Positions 41,099 through 49,394 of a DNA stretch of 64,000 nt are shown here, piece by piece. Below the pieces are notes generated by a model that worked only from the letters and a program-made list of their open reading frames with translations, did no database searches and was not told the origin of the DNA. The DNA is from Streptomyces sp. S4.7 (GTDB lineage Bacteria; Actinomycetota; Actinomycetes; Streptomycetales; Streptomycetaceae): the NCBI RefSeq assembly GCF_010384365.1, contig NZ_CP048397.1, positions 7,817,683-7,881,682 of the forward strand. The letters are read 5' to 3'. The position numbers and the translations under genes are program-made. The first letter of the stretch is position 1. Every line of letters begins with the position of its first letter.

Positions 41099-43073
41099 GT
41101 CCGGCGAAGCGTCAACCGGGAGCGTCCCGGGGCCGCGCACCACCCCGCCCCCGCCCGCGAAACTGCCCGCCGGGCCACCGGCCGGACAGGGCGCGCGGCC
41201 CGTTCCCGAGCCCGAGATGCGGTACGTCGACCTGACCGGCAGCCGTGAAGCCGCCGGGCGCTCGATCCGGATGCGCGACATGGCGCGCCGACTGCCGCAG
41301 TTGGTGAGCCGGTCCCTGGCACTGGCCTGGCGCGTCGACCGACGAGCGACCATCGGGCTCCTGCTGTGCCAGGCCGCCGCGGGCGTGATGCAGGCTCTGG
41401 GCCTGGTCGCCATCAGCGGAACCCTGACCGCGCTGCTGACCGGCGGGGACGTCTACGACCGGCTCCTCCAGGCGTGGCCGTCCGTTGCCCTGCTGGCCGG
41501 CGCGGCCGGCGCGCGAGCCCTTCTCGGGATCACGGTCAGCTGGCTCTCCTCCCGGCTCGGCCCGCTGATGTCGCGCGAGGCCGAGCAGATGCTGCTCACC
41601 GGCTGCGCCGAAGTGGAGCTGTGCGCCTACGACGAACCGGACTTCAACCGCGACCGCGAGGCCGCCGACCGGGGCGCCCAGGTCACCGGGGACCTGATCG
41701 ACGAAGGACAGGACCTGATCGCCTCGGCTGCGTCCTTCCTGGCCGGAGCCCTCGTACTGGCAGGGGTGAGCTGGGTGCTCCTGCCGCTGCTGGTGGTGGC
41801 GAGCCTGCCGCAGGCCCTGGCCCAGGTCAGCGCCGCGCGCGTGCGCTATCTGGCGAACCTGCGCAGCAACGGCGACCAGCGGATGCTCTCGGTGCTGCGC
41901 TGGCACATCTACACGAAGGACGCCGCCGACCAGATCCGCGCCGGCACCATGGCCGGCTTCCTGTCCGGCCGCTACCGGCAGACGGTCACCCGGATCAACC
42001 GGGAGGACCGGGCCGCGGCCGACACCGGGGCCCGGATGTCCCTGGTCGGCGCCGTCTGCGGGGGACTCGGGTCGGCGGTCGTGTGGGGCGCGGTCGTATG
42101 GCTGCTGGCCAACGGCCGTATCAGCGTCGGGCACGCCGGCACGGCGGTCTTCGCCCTGCAGACGGCCGGCCAGTCGGTCCGCGGGCTGGTCTCCGTCGGG
42201 GCGCGCGCGGTGCGCACCGGGCTGTACATGGACGACTGGACCGGGTTCCTCGACAAGGCCGGCGGCTACCGCATGCGCCGCGGCGAGCACCGCCCCGAGG
42301 CGCCCAGGACGATCGAGATCACGTCGGTCACCCACCGCTACGCCGGCAAGGACAGGGACGCGCTGTCCGACGTCTCCCTCACCCTGCGCCGGGGTGAGGT
42401 CACCGCTCTGGTCGGCTTCAACGGCTCGGGCAAGTCGACACTGTCCAAACTCGTCAGCGGACTGTATCTCCCCACGGCCGGGCAGGTGTTGTGGGACGGC
42501 GTGCCGGTCGGCGACGCGGACCCGCAGGCGCTGTGGCGGCAAGTGGCCCTGGTGCCGCAGGACTACGCGCACTGGCCGCTGACGGTGCGCGAGAACATCA
42601 CGCTCGGACAGCCCTCGCCGCAGGGTGACGCGGCGGTGCGCGAGGCATGCGAAGCCTCCGGAGCCGACGAAGTCGTCGACGGACTCGGCGCCGGTCTCGA
42701 CACCCTCCTCGCCCGCGAATGGCTGAACGGGGAGGAGTTGAGCGGCGGCCAGTGGCAACGCGTCGCTCTCGGACGGGCGTTCTTCCGAAAGGCGGGGCTG
42801 CTGGTCCTCGACGAGCCGACCGCGAACCTGGACCCCCGAGCCGAGTACCGGATCTTCCAACGGCTCCGGGACCTGGCACGTGACCGGGTGGTGCTGCTGG
42901 TGACCCACCGCATCACCAATGTCGCCGTGGCCGACCGGATCGTCGTCCTCGACGAGGGCCGGATCGTCCAGCAGGGCACCTACCAGGAACTGGCCGAACA
43001 ACCGGGCCTGTTCCAGCAGTTGCTCTCCTACCAGATCGCCTCCACGGCGGCCCCGAACGGTGAACAGCGATGA
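41091..43073 (+). CDS. ABC exporter, fused membrane and ATPase domains
   Basis: A 660-residue half-transporter. Residues about 75-385 hold six hydrophobic helices, including 'TIGLLLCQAAAGVMQALGLVAISGTL' and 'VWGAVVWLLANGRISVGHAGTAVF'. The ATPase has Walker A 'VGFNGSGKSTLSK', Q-loop 'LVPQDYAHWPLTVRENI', signature 'LSGGQWQRVALGRAFF', Walker B 'GLLVLDEPTANLDP' and H-loop 'LLVTHRITN'. The N-terminal 60 residues are Pro/Gly-rich. Cargo unknown; such exporters carry peptides or lipids. Start ATG 41091. Its stop overlaps the Nudix ATG (ATGA at 43070-43073). Confidence 0.9.
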   Translation: MSESGEASTGSVPGPRTTPPPPAKLPAGPPAGQGARPVPEPEMRYVDLTGSREAAGRSIRMRDMARRLPQLVSRSLALAWRVDRRATIGLLLCQAAAGVMQALGLVAISGTLTALLTGGDVYDRLLQAWPSVALLAGAAGARALLGITVSWLSSRLGPLMSREAEQMLLTGCAEVELCAYDEPDFNRDREAADRGAQVTGDLIDEGQDLIASAASFLAGALVLAGVSWVLLPLLVVASLPQALAQVSAARVRYLANLRSNGDQRMLSVLRWHIYTKDAADQIRAGTMAGFLSGRYRQTVTRINREDRAAADTGARMSLVGAVCGGLGSAVVWGAVVWLLANGRISVGHAGTAVFALQTAGQSVRGLVSVGARAVRTGLYMDDWTGFLDKAGGYRMRRGEHRPEAPRTIEITSVTHRYAGKDRDALSDVSLTLRRGEVTALVGFNGSGKSTLSKLVSGLYLPTAGQVLWDGVPVGDADPQALWRQVALVPQDYAHWPLTVRENITLGQPSPQGDAAVREACEASGADEVVDGLGAGLDTLLAREWLNGEELSGGQWQRVALGRAFFRKAGLLVLDEPTANLDPRAEYRIFQRLRDLARDRVVLLVTHRITNVAVADRIVVLDEGRIVQQGTYQELAEQPGLFQQLLSYQIASTAAPNGEQR

Positions 43074-43630
43074 CGCCCCGCGAGTCACCGACGACCGTGC
43101 CGGGTGAGCGGCCGAACGGTGCGGGGGCCGAGCCCCGGATGCCGCTCGACCAATACGCCGAGACCGTCCTCAAGGCGACCGCCTGGGCGTGCCTCTACTT
43201 CACCGACGAGGCCGACCGGCCGCTCCAGTTGCACTCCGTCTACTCTCCCGCCCACCCGTGGCAGCTCGTGGGCGGCACGATGGACCCGGGCGAGCGCCCC
43301 TGGCAGACGGCCGTCCGCGAGTGCCGGGAGGAAACCGGCATCACGCCCCACGGACCGCCCCGGCTACTGGCCATGGTGTACGGCCTGCCCGGTGGCGGGT
43401 GGCCCTACAGCACGATCGGCTGCGTCTTCGACGGAGGCCGGCTCACCGCGGCGCAGATCCGTGACATCACCGTCGACCCACGTGAGCACGACGAGGCACG
43501 CGTCCTGCCCCTGGCCGAGTGGGAGGCACTGATGCCGCCCCGCGACTTCACGCGCCTGAGCGCCGTGGAGAAGGCCAGCCGCACGGGCGAGGCCGCGTAC
43601 GTCGACAGGTGGGACTGGGGGAACGAGTGA
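43070..43630 (+). CDS. Nudix hydrolase coupled to the ABC exporter
   Basis: A 186-residue protein with a full Nudix box, 'GGTMDPGERPWQTAVRECREETGI' in pattern: G(x5)E(x7)REUxEExGU, with the catalytic Glu cluster REETGI-like RECREETG. 'WQLVGGTMDPGE' precedes it and 'DEARVLPLAEWEALMPP' follows, a usual C-terminal helix. Nudix enzymes hydrolyse nucleoside diphosphates linked to other groups. The 4-bp overlap with the exporter indicates joint translation; the linkage might mean the exporter's cargo or its precursor is nucleotide-activated, which is inference. Confidence 0.87.
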   Translation: MTPRESPTTVPGERPNGAGAEPRMPLDQYAETVLKATAWACLYFTDEADRPLQLHSVYSPAHPWQLVGGTMDPGERPWQTAVRECREETGITPHGPPRLLAMVYGLPGGGWPYSTIGCVFDGGRLTAAQIRDITVDPREHDEARVLPLAEWEALMPPRDFTRLSAVEKASRTGEAAYVDRWDWGNE

Positions 43631-43785
43631 ACAGCGGGTCCCGGGCCCGCCATCTCCCTTGCCGGGCCTGTCCCCGCGAGGCGCCCCCGCACATGACCGG
43701 TGTCCGGCGCCAAGTGGCGGCGGCGGGGTCGCGGTGCGTCGGGGTGTCGGTCGGGCCGGACGGAGACACCACCGGTGTGCCGCGG

Positions 43786-44337
43786 TCAGCTCACGAGCGC
43801 ACGGCGGTCGGCCTCGCGGACGATGCGATCGGCGGTCTCGTCGGGCGTGAGGGCGGCGGTGTCGAACCACCAGCCGACATCGCCGAATTGGCGTCTCATG
43901 TCGGCGTCCAGGGCCTCGTAGCCGTCGAAGTCGAACCGGTCCCGCGGATCACGGATGGTGTTGCGGTACCGGCAGACCTCGATGCCCGGTGCGAGAACGA
44001 CGAACAGTATCCGCCGGGCCGTGAGGAGTTCGAGGAAGAAGTCCAGCTTCTCGCGGGAGGGGACCATCGCGTCGATCAGCGGCGTGAAGCCGGCGTCGGC
44101 GAAGTTGTTCGCCAGAGCGCACAGATTGCGGTGCAACAGCTCGACCTGGCGTGCCGCTTCGTCGGCGGGCTCGCCCAGTGCCCAGACGAAGCCGCTGACG
44201 ATCATCCGGTTGAGCTCATCCCCGTCGAGCCGGGCCGAGCGTGGCAGCCGCTCGGCGACGAGCCTGGTCACCGTCGACTTCCCGGCGCCCGGCAGCCCGG
44301 TCACGATCAGACAGTTCGGCGCTCCGGCACTGGCCAC
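43786..44337 (-). CDS. P-loop kinase-like protein, second copy
   Basis: A 183-residue protein from GTG 44337. Walker A 'VTGLPGAGKSTVTRLVAERLP' is at about residue 12, then 'ARLDGDELNRMIVSGFVW' and the lid region 'RYRNTIRDPRDRFDFDGYEAL'. Layout and the DGDELNRMIVSG segment match the kinase at 1141-1695 (RGDTFRRMLVSG), so they are likely paralogues. No ribosome site is evident at GTG 44337; leaderless translation is possible, and an upstream ATG (44385) would add only His/Gly-rich residues. Likely phosphorylates a small molecule. Confidence 0.72.
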   Translation of the reverse strand: MASAGAPNCLIVTGLPGAGKSTVTRLVAERLPRSARLDGDELNRMIVSGFVWALGEPADEAARQVELLHRNLCALANNFADAGFTPLIDAMVPSREKLDFFLELLTARRILFVVLAPGIEVCRYRNTIRDPRDRFDFDGYEALDADMRRQFGDVGWWFDTAALTPDETADRIVREADRRALVS

Positions 44338-44454
44338 GCCCGCATGATGGCAGCGGTGCCCGCCGGGCGACAATCGCGTTTCCACCAGGGGGTGGGGTCT
44401 CCGCTGCCGTCAAAGACCCGCAGGAGCAGGGGAGTTGAGTCGTGGCCGCGCTAC

Positions 44455-44556
44455 CCGAGCGCGCACTCCCGACGAGCGGGCCGGTCCACCTGACTGGTTG
44501 GCCCAGGCCGTGCCAGGCGTTCCGGGCCCCCGAAGCTCCGCCGGACAGGACCTAGC
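44455..44556 (-). repeat. Interspersed repeat, partial copy D
   Basis: Read on the minus strand from 44554, TAGGTCCTGTCCGGCGG then 'ACGCCTGGCACGGCC' matches the left ends of copies B and C ('ACGCCTGGCACG' and 'CCTGTCCGG...CGGCACGGCC'). Its first bases contain the TAG stop of the LacI gene, as in copies A and B. No matching inverted right end is visible. Confidence 0.5.
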
Positions 44557-45643
44557 GGTCCGGACGGCGCGAAGGCGCAGAAGCGGTGCTGTCGCGTACG
44601 ACGAGTCGTGTCGGGACGAGCGTGAGGCCGTGCCGCGTCTCCTCGCGACGCATCTGCCGCAGGACGCCCTCGACGCAGCGCCGTCCCACTTCGGCGAAGT
44701 CCTGGTGAATGGTGGTCAGGGGAGGCAGGAAGGAGCCGGCTTCGGGAATGTCGTCGAAACCGACGACGCTGACGTCTTCCGGTACTCGCCGGCCCCGCCC
44801 GTGCAGGGCCCGCAGGAGCCCCAGCGCCATCTGGTCGTTGGCGGCGAACACCGCCGTGCAGTCCTCCCGGGACGCGAGTTCCAGACCTGCCCGGTAGCCG
44901 GACTGCGCCGACCAGTCACCCCGTACCAGGGGCGGCGGGGTTCGCCCCGCTTCGGTGAGTTCGGCACGCCACGCGTCGGCGCGGCGCTGCGCGGCGTAGG
45001 ACTCCTCGGGACCCGCGAGGTGCCAGACCGTGCGGTGGCCGAGGTCGAGCAGATGACGCACGGCGGTGCGCGTTCCGCCCGCCTGGTCGGTGTCGACGAC
45101 GGTGTACCGGTCGCCGGCGTCCGAGTCGGCCACGACGACCTGGACGTTCGGCGGCAGCGACAGGGTCACCGCGTCGATCAGGTGCACTTCCTGGATGATG
45201 ATGACGGCGTCCACGGCCAGTTCCCCCAGCCGGGAGAACGCCCCGCGCACCTCGTCCTGGGTGGGCACGGCGACGGGCAGGAGCGTGACCGCGTACCCCT
45301 CGTGCGCCGCGGAGGTGGCGATCGCCTCCAGGGTGCGTACGTTTCCCGTGGTGGAGAGGCCGAAGGTGATGACGCCGATCGTGCGGAACTCGCCGCGCTT
45401 GAGCGCCCGGGCGGCGCTGTTGGGCCGGTAGCCCAGCTCCTTCATGGCCGCCAGCACCTGCTGCCGGGTCTCTTCGTTCACCCCCGCGTATCCGTTGGAG
45501 ACGCGGGAGACGGTCTGGGAGGAGACACCCACCAGCCGGGCGACATCCGCCATGGACGCGCCCCGGATGGTGCGGCCGGCCCGTTGCCCGTTGCGTACCG
45601 GCGTCCCCGGCACGCCTGCCGAGGTGCTGTCCACTGTGCCCAC
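44552..45643 (-). CDS. LacI-family regulator of the GH42/ABC sugar operon
   Basis: A 363-residue protein. After a 28-residue Gly/Thr/Arg-rich lead, 'SMADVARLVGVSSQTVSRVSNGYAGVNEETRQQVLAAMKELGYRPN' is the helix-turn-helix and hinge helix with 'NSAARALKRGEF'. The core has 'IGVITFGLSTTGNVRTLEAI' and 'VFAANDQMALGLLRALHGRGRRVPEDVSVVGFDDIPEAGSFLPPLTTIHQD', typical of GalR-type ligand domains. It is divergent from the permease genes with two exact 16-bp operators between. It probably represses them until a galactoside binds. The stop codon lies in a repeat fragment. Confidence 0.9.
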   Translation of the reverse strand: MGTVDSTSAGVPGTPVRNGQRAGRTIRGASMADVARLVGVSSQTVSRVSNGYAGVNEETRQQVLAAMKELGYRPNSAARALKRGEFRTIGVITFGLSTTGNVRTLEAIATSAAHEGYAVTLLPVAVPTQDEVRGAFSRLGELAVDAVIIIQEVHLIDAVTLSLPPNVQVVVADSDAGDRYTVVDTDQAGGTRTAVRHLLDLGHRTVWHLAGPEESYAAQRRADAWRAELTEAGRTPPPLVRGDWSAQSGYRAGLELASREDCTAVFAANDQMALGLLRALHGRGRRVPEDVSVVGFDDIPEAGSFLPPLTTIHQDFAEVGRRCVEGVLRQMRREETRHGLTLVPTRLVVRDSTASAPSRRPDR

Positions 45644-45738
45644 CCGTCTCCCTCGCCGCCTTCTCGCCGCCTCCGGACGTGGTTGCCCGCCGACCCTTGA
45701 CCACCGTCAATGGGGCAGTGTAGACATGCCGCCACCAG

Positions 45739-45754
45739 ATGTTTACGTAAACAT
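45739..45754. promoter_or_regulatory. LacI operator O1 of the galactoside operon
   Basis: ATGTTTACGTAAACAT, a perfect 16-bp palindrome with central CG, 96 bp from the LacI start and 129 bp from the first permease start. Confidence 0.88.
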
Positions 45755-45782
45755 AACAGCCGGTGATTCCTCGGCGCGCGAC

Positions 45783-45798
45783 ATGTTTACGTAAACAT
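45783..45798. promoter_or_regulatory. LacI operator O2 of the galactoside operon
   Basis: An identical copy of ATGTTTACGTAAACAT, 44 bp (about four helical turns) downstream of O1, 70 bp before the first permease ATG. Same-face spacing would allow cooperative binding. Confidence 0.88.
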
Positions 45799-45867
45799 CA
45801 GGGCCGCCTCCGCACACCCCGCACAGCCCGCCACGCCGATTCCGAGATGGACGAGCGAGGAACGAAC

Positions 45868-46794
45868 ATGACGACGCCGCGACCGCCGAAGGCGGTGAGA
45901 CGAAGCCCCTCTCCGTCCCCGCCGGGACAGAGCCGCCGTTCCTGGACGGGGTGGGGGTTCATCGGCCCCTTCGCGATCGTGTTCGCTCTCGTCTTCCTGG
46001 CGCCGATCGTCTACTCGATCCACCTCAGCCTGTTCCGGGACCAACTGATCGGCGGCACCACCTTCGTCGGTCTGGACAACTACGAACAGGCCTTGAACGA
46101 CGACCAGTTCTGGGCCTCGCTCGGCAGGGTCTCGCTGTTCCTGGCCGTACAGGTGCCGATCATGCTCGGCATCGCCCTGCTGATCGCCCTCGCCCTGGAC
46201 AGCGGTCGCCTCTACGGACGGGACTTCTTCCGCATCGCGATCTTCCTGCCGTACGCCGTGCCCGCCGTGGTCGCCACCCTGATGTGGGGCTTCATGTACG
46301 GCACCCGCTTCGGCCTGGTCGGCGACATCAACGAGGCTTTCGGCATCACCCTGCCCGACCCGCTGTCGACCGACCTGGTCCTCGCGTCGATCGGCAACAT
46401 CGTCACCTGGGAGTTCGTCGGCTACAACATGCTGATTCTCTACGCCGCGCTGCGCGTCGTACCCCACTCGCTCTACGAGGCCGCGGAGATCGACGGCGCC
46501 GGGCAGTTCCGCGTCATCACCGCCATCAAGCTCCCCGCCATCCGCGGCGCCCTGGTCATCGCGACGATCTTCTCGGTCATCGGCAGCTTCCAGCTCTTCA
46601 ACGAGCCGAACATCCTGCGGCAGTTGGCGCGCAACGCCATCACAACGGACTACACCCCGAACTTCTACACCTACTCGCTGTCCTTCAACGGGCAGCAGCA
46701 CAACTACTCCGCGGCGGTCGCCATCATCATGGGGCTGATCACCATGGTCATCGCCTATGTCGTGCAGCTCCGCGGCATGCGCAGGGAGGCATAG
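45868..46794 (+). CDS. ABC sugar importer permease 1 (MalF/LacF type)
   Basis: A 308-residue membrane protein with six helices. 'WGFIGPFAIVFALVFLAPIVYSIHLSLFRD' is the first; the EAA loop that contacts the ATPase is 'LYEAAEIDGAGQFRVITAIKLPAIRGAL'. The family imports mono- and oligosaccharides. ATG 45868 follows GCGAGG by 7 bases; the region before it contains both operators and is not coding. Stop at 46794, then permease 2 after 3 bp. Probably one mRNA to 51437. Confidence 0.9.
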   Translation: MTTPRPPKAVRRSPSPSPPGQSRRSWTGWGFIGPFAIVFALVFLAPIVYSIHLSLFRDQLIGGTTFVGLDNYEQALNDDQFWASLGRVSLFLAVQVPIMLGIALLIALALDSGRLYGRDFFRIAIFLPYAVPAVVATLMWGFMYGTRFGLVGDINEAFGITLPDPLSTDLVLASIGNIVTWEFVGYNMLILYAALRVVPHSLYEAAEIDGAGQFRVITAIKLPAIRGALVIATIFSVIGSFQLFNEPNILRQLARNAITTDYTPNFYTYSLSFNGQQHNYSAAVAIIMGLITMVIAYVVQLRGMRREA

Positions 46795-46797
46795 CCC

Positions 46798-47784
46798 ATG
46801 ACCAGCACGGGCAGCACGAGCAGCGCGGGCAGCCCCGCCACGGCCGCCTCCCCGTCCGGACACCCCTCCGGATCCGTTCACGCCGCCGACGCGGGGAAGG
46901 ACGCGCCCCGTCTGCGCACACCCCGCCGGCACACCCCCGGACGCCCCGGACGCAGCGTGCCGCTGACCGTGCTCACCGGCCTGGTCCTGCTGTACACCCT
47001 GGTGCCCCTGGCATGGCTGGTCATCAGCGCCACCAAGACCCAGGAGGGGCTCGCCGATTCGTCCGGACTCTGGTTCGGCGACGACTTCGCCCTGTGGGAC
47101 AACATCGGCCAGACGTTCACCTACGACGACGGCATCTTCCTCCGCTGGCTGCTCAACACCCTGCTGTACGTGGTGCTCGGGGCCGGCGGCGCCACTTTCC
47201 TCGCGATCCTCGGCGGCTACGCGCTGGCGAAGTTCGACTTCCCCGGGAAACGGGCCGTGTTCGCCGTGGTCATCGGCGCCGTCGCCGTCCCGGGAACCGC
47301 TCTCGCGGTCCCCACCTTCCTCATGTTCAGCAAGATGGGGCTGACGGACAGTCCATGGGCGGTGATCATTCCCTCGCTGGTGTCGCCCTTCGGCCTGTAT
47401 CTGATGTGGGTCTTCGCGACCGAGGCCATCCCCGTTGAGCTGCTGGAGGCCGCCCGCATCGACGGAGCGGGGGAGGCGCGCACCTTCTTCCGGGTCGCCC
47501 TGCCGCTGCTCGCCCCCGGCATCGTGACCGTGCTGCTGTTCACCACCGTCGCGACCTGGAACAACTACTTCCTGCCGTTGATCATGCTCAAGGACCCGGA
47601 CTGGTATCCCCTGACCCTCGGCCTGAGCAGCTGGAACTCCCAGGCGGAGACGATCGGTGGCGACGTGATCTTCAACCTGGTGATCACCGGTTCCCTGCTC
47701 ACCATCGTGCCGCTGATCGGCGCCTTCCTGCTGCTGCAGAAGTACTGGCAGTCCGGCCTCGCCGCCGGAAGCGTCAAGGAGTAG
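46798..47784 (+). CDS. ABC sugar importer permease 2 (MalG/LacG type)
   Basis: A 328-residue membrane protein. A 45-residue Ser/Gly/Pro-rich cytosolic lead precedes 'VPLTVLTGLVLLYTLVPLAWLVISATK'. The EAA loop is 'ELLEAARIDGAGEARTFFRVALPLLAPG'. 'TVATWNNYFLPLIMLKDPDWYPLTLGLSSW' is the conserved end. Pairs with permease 1. GGGAGG stands before ATG 46798. No ATP-binding gene follows; Streptomyces sugar importers commonly share MsiK, which would be expected here. Confidence 0.9.
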   Translation: MTSTGSTSSAGSPATAASPSGHPSGSVHAADAGKDAPRLRTPRRHTPGRPGRSVPLTVLTGLVLLYTLVPLAWLVISATKTQEGLADSSGLWFGDDFALWDNIGQTFTYDDGIFLRWLLNTLLYVVLGAGGATFLAILGGYALAKFDFPGKRAVFAVVIGAVAVPGTALAVPTFLMFSKMGLTDSPWAVIIPSLVSPFGLYLMWVFATEAIPVELLEAARIDGAGEARTFFRVALPLLAPGIVTVLLFTTVATWNNYFLPLIMLKDPDWYPLTLGLSSWNSQAETIGGDVIFNLVITGSLLTIVPLIGAFLLLQKYWQSGLAAGSVKE

Positions 47785-47791
47785 CGCAGCC

Positions 47792-47873
47792 CGCCCGCCC
47801 CTGAACGTCCGCCCGCCCCTGAACGTCCGCCCGCCCCTGAACGTCCGCCCGTACCCGTCCGCCCGTACACGTC
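47792..47873. repeat. 18-bp tandem repeat between permease and binding-protein genes
   Basis: CGCCCGCCCCTGAACGTC is repeated exactly three times (47792-47809, 47810-47827, 47828-47845), then two 14-bp variants CGCCCGTACCCGTC and CGCCCGTACACGTC to 47873. It fills most of the 147-bp intercistronic gap. Confidence 0.9.
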
Positions 47874-47931
47874 CGCCGTTCCTCCCGCGAAGAACCCGCC
47901 GTCCCGCCCACGAAGAAGTGGAAGCACCTCC

Positions 47932-49269
47932 ATGCGCAGAACTCACGGCCGCCTGCTGCGCGGCATCGCTCTCCTCTCCGTCCTCGCCCTGGGCGCGACC
48001 GCCTGCGGCGGCTCCGACGGCGACAGCTCCGACCAGAAACCGGTCTCCGCCGAGGACATCCAGGCGGCTCTGAAGAAGGGCGGTACGGTCACGGTCTGGG
48101 CCTGGGAGCCCACGCTGGAGAAGGTCGCCGCCGACTTCCAGGCGAAGTACCCCAAGGTCGAGATCGACCTCGTCGGTGAGCGGTCCGGCGACAAGCACTA
48201 CACCGCGCTGTCGAACGCCATCTCGGCCGAGAAGGGCGTCCCCGACATCGCGCAGGTCGAGTACTTCGCGGTGGGGCAGTACTCCCTCACCAAGGGCCTC
48301 ACCGAGTTGTCCCCCTTCGGCGCGGGCAAGCTGGCCGACAAGTACACCCCCGGCCCGTGGAACGCCGTGAGCGACGGCGACAAGGTATACGGCCTGCCCA
48401 TGGACTCCGGCCCGATGGCGCTGTTCTACAACAAGAAGGTCTTCGACAAGCACAAGATCGCCGTGCCCACCACCTGGGACGAGTACGTCGACGCGGCCCG
48501 CGAACTCCACAAGGCCGACCCCAAGGTCTTCATCGCCAACGACGCGGGCGACGCCGGGTTCGCCACCAGCATGCTGTGGCAGGCCGGTTCACGCCCCTAC
48601 ACCGTCGACGGCACCAAGGTGAAGGTCGACTTCTCCGACGCGGGCGCGAAGAAGTACACCGACACCTGGCAGCAACTCCTCGACGAGAAGCTCCTCGCGC
48701 CCGTCAACGGCTGGACCGACGACTGGTACAAGGGCCTCGGTGACGGCACCATCGCCACCCTGGCCAGCGGCGCCTGGATGCCCGCCAACTTCGTCACCGG
48801 CGTGCCGAAGGCCGCCGGCGACTGGCGAGCGGCACCGATGCCGGCCTGGACCGAGGGCGACAAGTCGAGCGCGGAGAACGGCGGCAGCTCCCTGGCCCTG
48901 CCCGCGCTCGGCAAGAACAAGGAACTCGCCTACGCTTTCGCCGAGTACGCGAACGCCGGTGACGGCGTGCCGACCCGCGTCGAACAAGGAGCCTTCCCGG
49001 CGACCACCGCGGAGCTTCGGTCCGAGAAGTTCCGCGACACCGAGTTCGAGTACTTCGGCGGGCAGAAGGCCAACGAGATCTTCGCCGACTCCGCCGCCAA
49101 TGTCGCCGACGACTGGGCGTACCTGCCCTTCCAGCAGTACGCCAACTCGATCTTCAACGACACCGTCGGCAAGGCGTACGTATCGGACACCGGGCTGGCC
49201 GCCGGGCTGAAGTCCTGGCAGGACGCCTCGGTCAAGTACGGCAAGGAACAGGGCTTCACCGTCGAGTAG
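47932..49269 (+). CDS. ABC sugar-binding lipoprotein
   Basis: A 445-residue exported protein. The signal 'GRLLRGIALLSVLALGATACGG' ends in a lipobox (LGATAC), placing a lipid-anchored Cys at about residue 25. The mature part is a class-II/MalE-type binding fold: 'GGTVTVWAWEPTLEKVAADFQAKYPKVEIDLV', 'LPMDSGPMALFYNKKVFDKHKI' and 'ASGAWMPANFVTGVPKAAGDWRAAPMPAW'. It delivers an oligosaccharide to the permeases. Trp/Tyr-rich in the binding region, as for sugars. GGAAG stands 8 bases upstream. GH42 follows after 125 bp. Confidence 0.92.
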   Translation: MRRTHGRLLRGIALLSVLALGATACGGSDGDSSDQKPVSAEDIQAALKKGGTVTVWAWEPTLEKVAADFQAKYPKVEIDLVGERSGDKHYTALSNAISAEKGVPDIAQVEYFAVGQYSLTKGLTELSPFGAGKLADKYTPGPWNAVSDGDKVYGLPMDSGPMALFYNKKVFDKHKIAVPTTWDEYVDAARELHKADPKVFIANDAGDAGFATSMLWQAGSRPYTVDGTKVKVDFSDAGAKKYTDTWQQLLDEKLLAPVNGWTDDWYKGLGDGTIATLASGAWMPANFVTGVPKAAGDWRAAPMPAWTEGDKSSAENGGSSLALPALGKNKELAYAFAEYANAGDGVPTRVEQGAFPATTAELRSEKFRDTEFEYFGGQKANEIFADSAANVADDWAYLPFQQYANSIFNDTVGKAYVSDTGLAAGLKSWQDASVKYGKEQGFTVE

Positions 49270-49394
49270 TTCGAGTCGTCCGAGCAGCCCGACCGGCTCA
49301 GGTGGTCCGAGCGGACCCGGTGGTCCGGGTGGTTCGCGTTGTCGCGCTGCCCGGACACGGCCGTGAGCCCCCGTGACACCCCGGAAGGAACGCC

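Noticed and set aside
47792..47873. CRISPR-like array
   Set aside because: The units are directly abutting 18-mers without unique spacers, so this is a simple tandem repeat.
45787..48510. Minus-strand open frame of 907 codons
   Set aside because: It lies antisense to the permease and binding-protein genes, has no recognisable motif and has the Arg/Gly/Asp/His-rich make-up of a shadow frame in GC-rich DNA.
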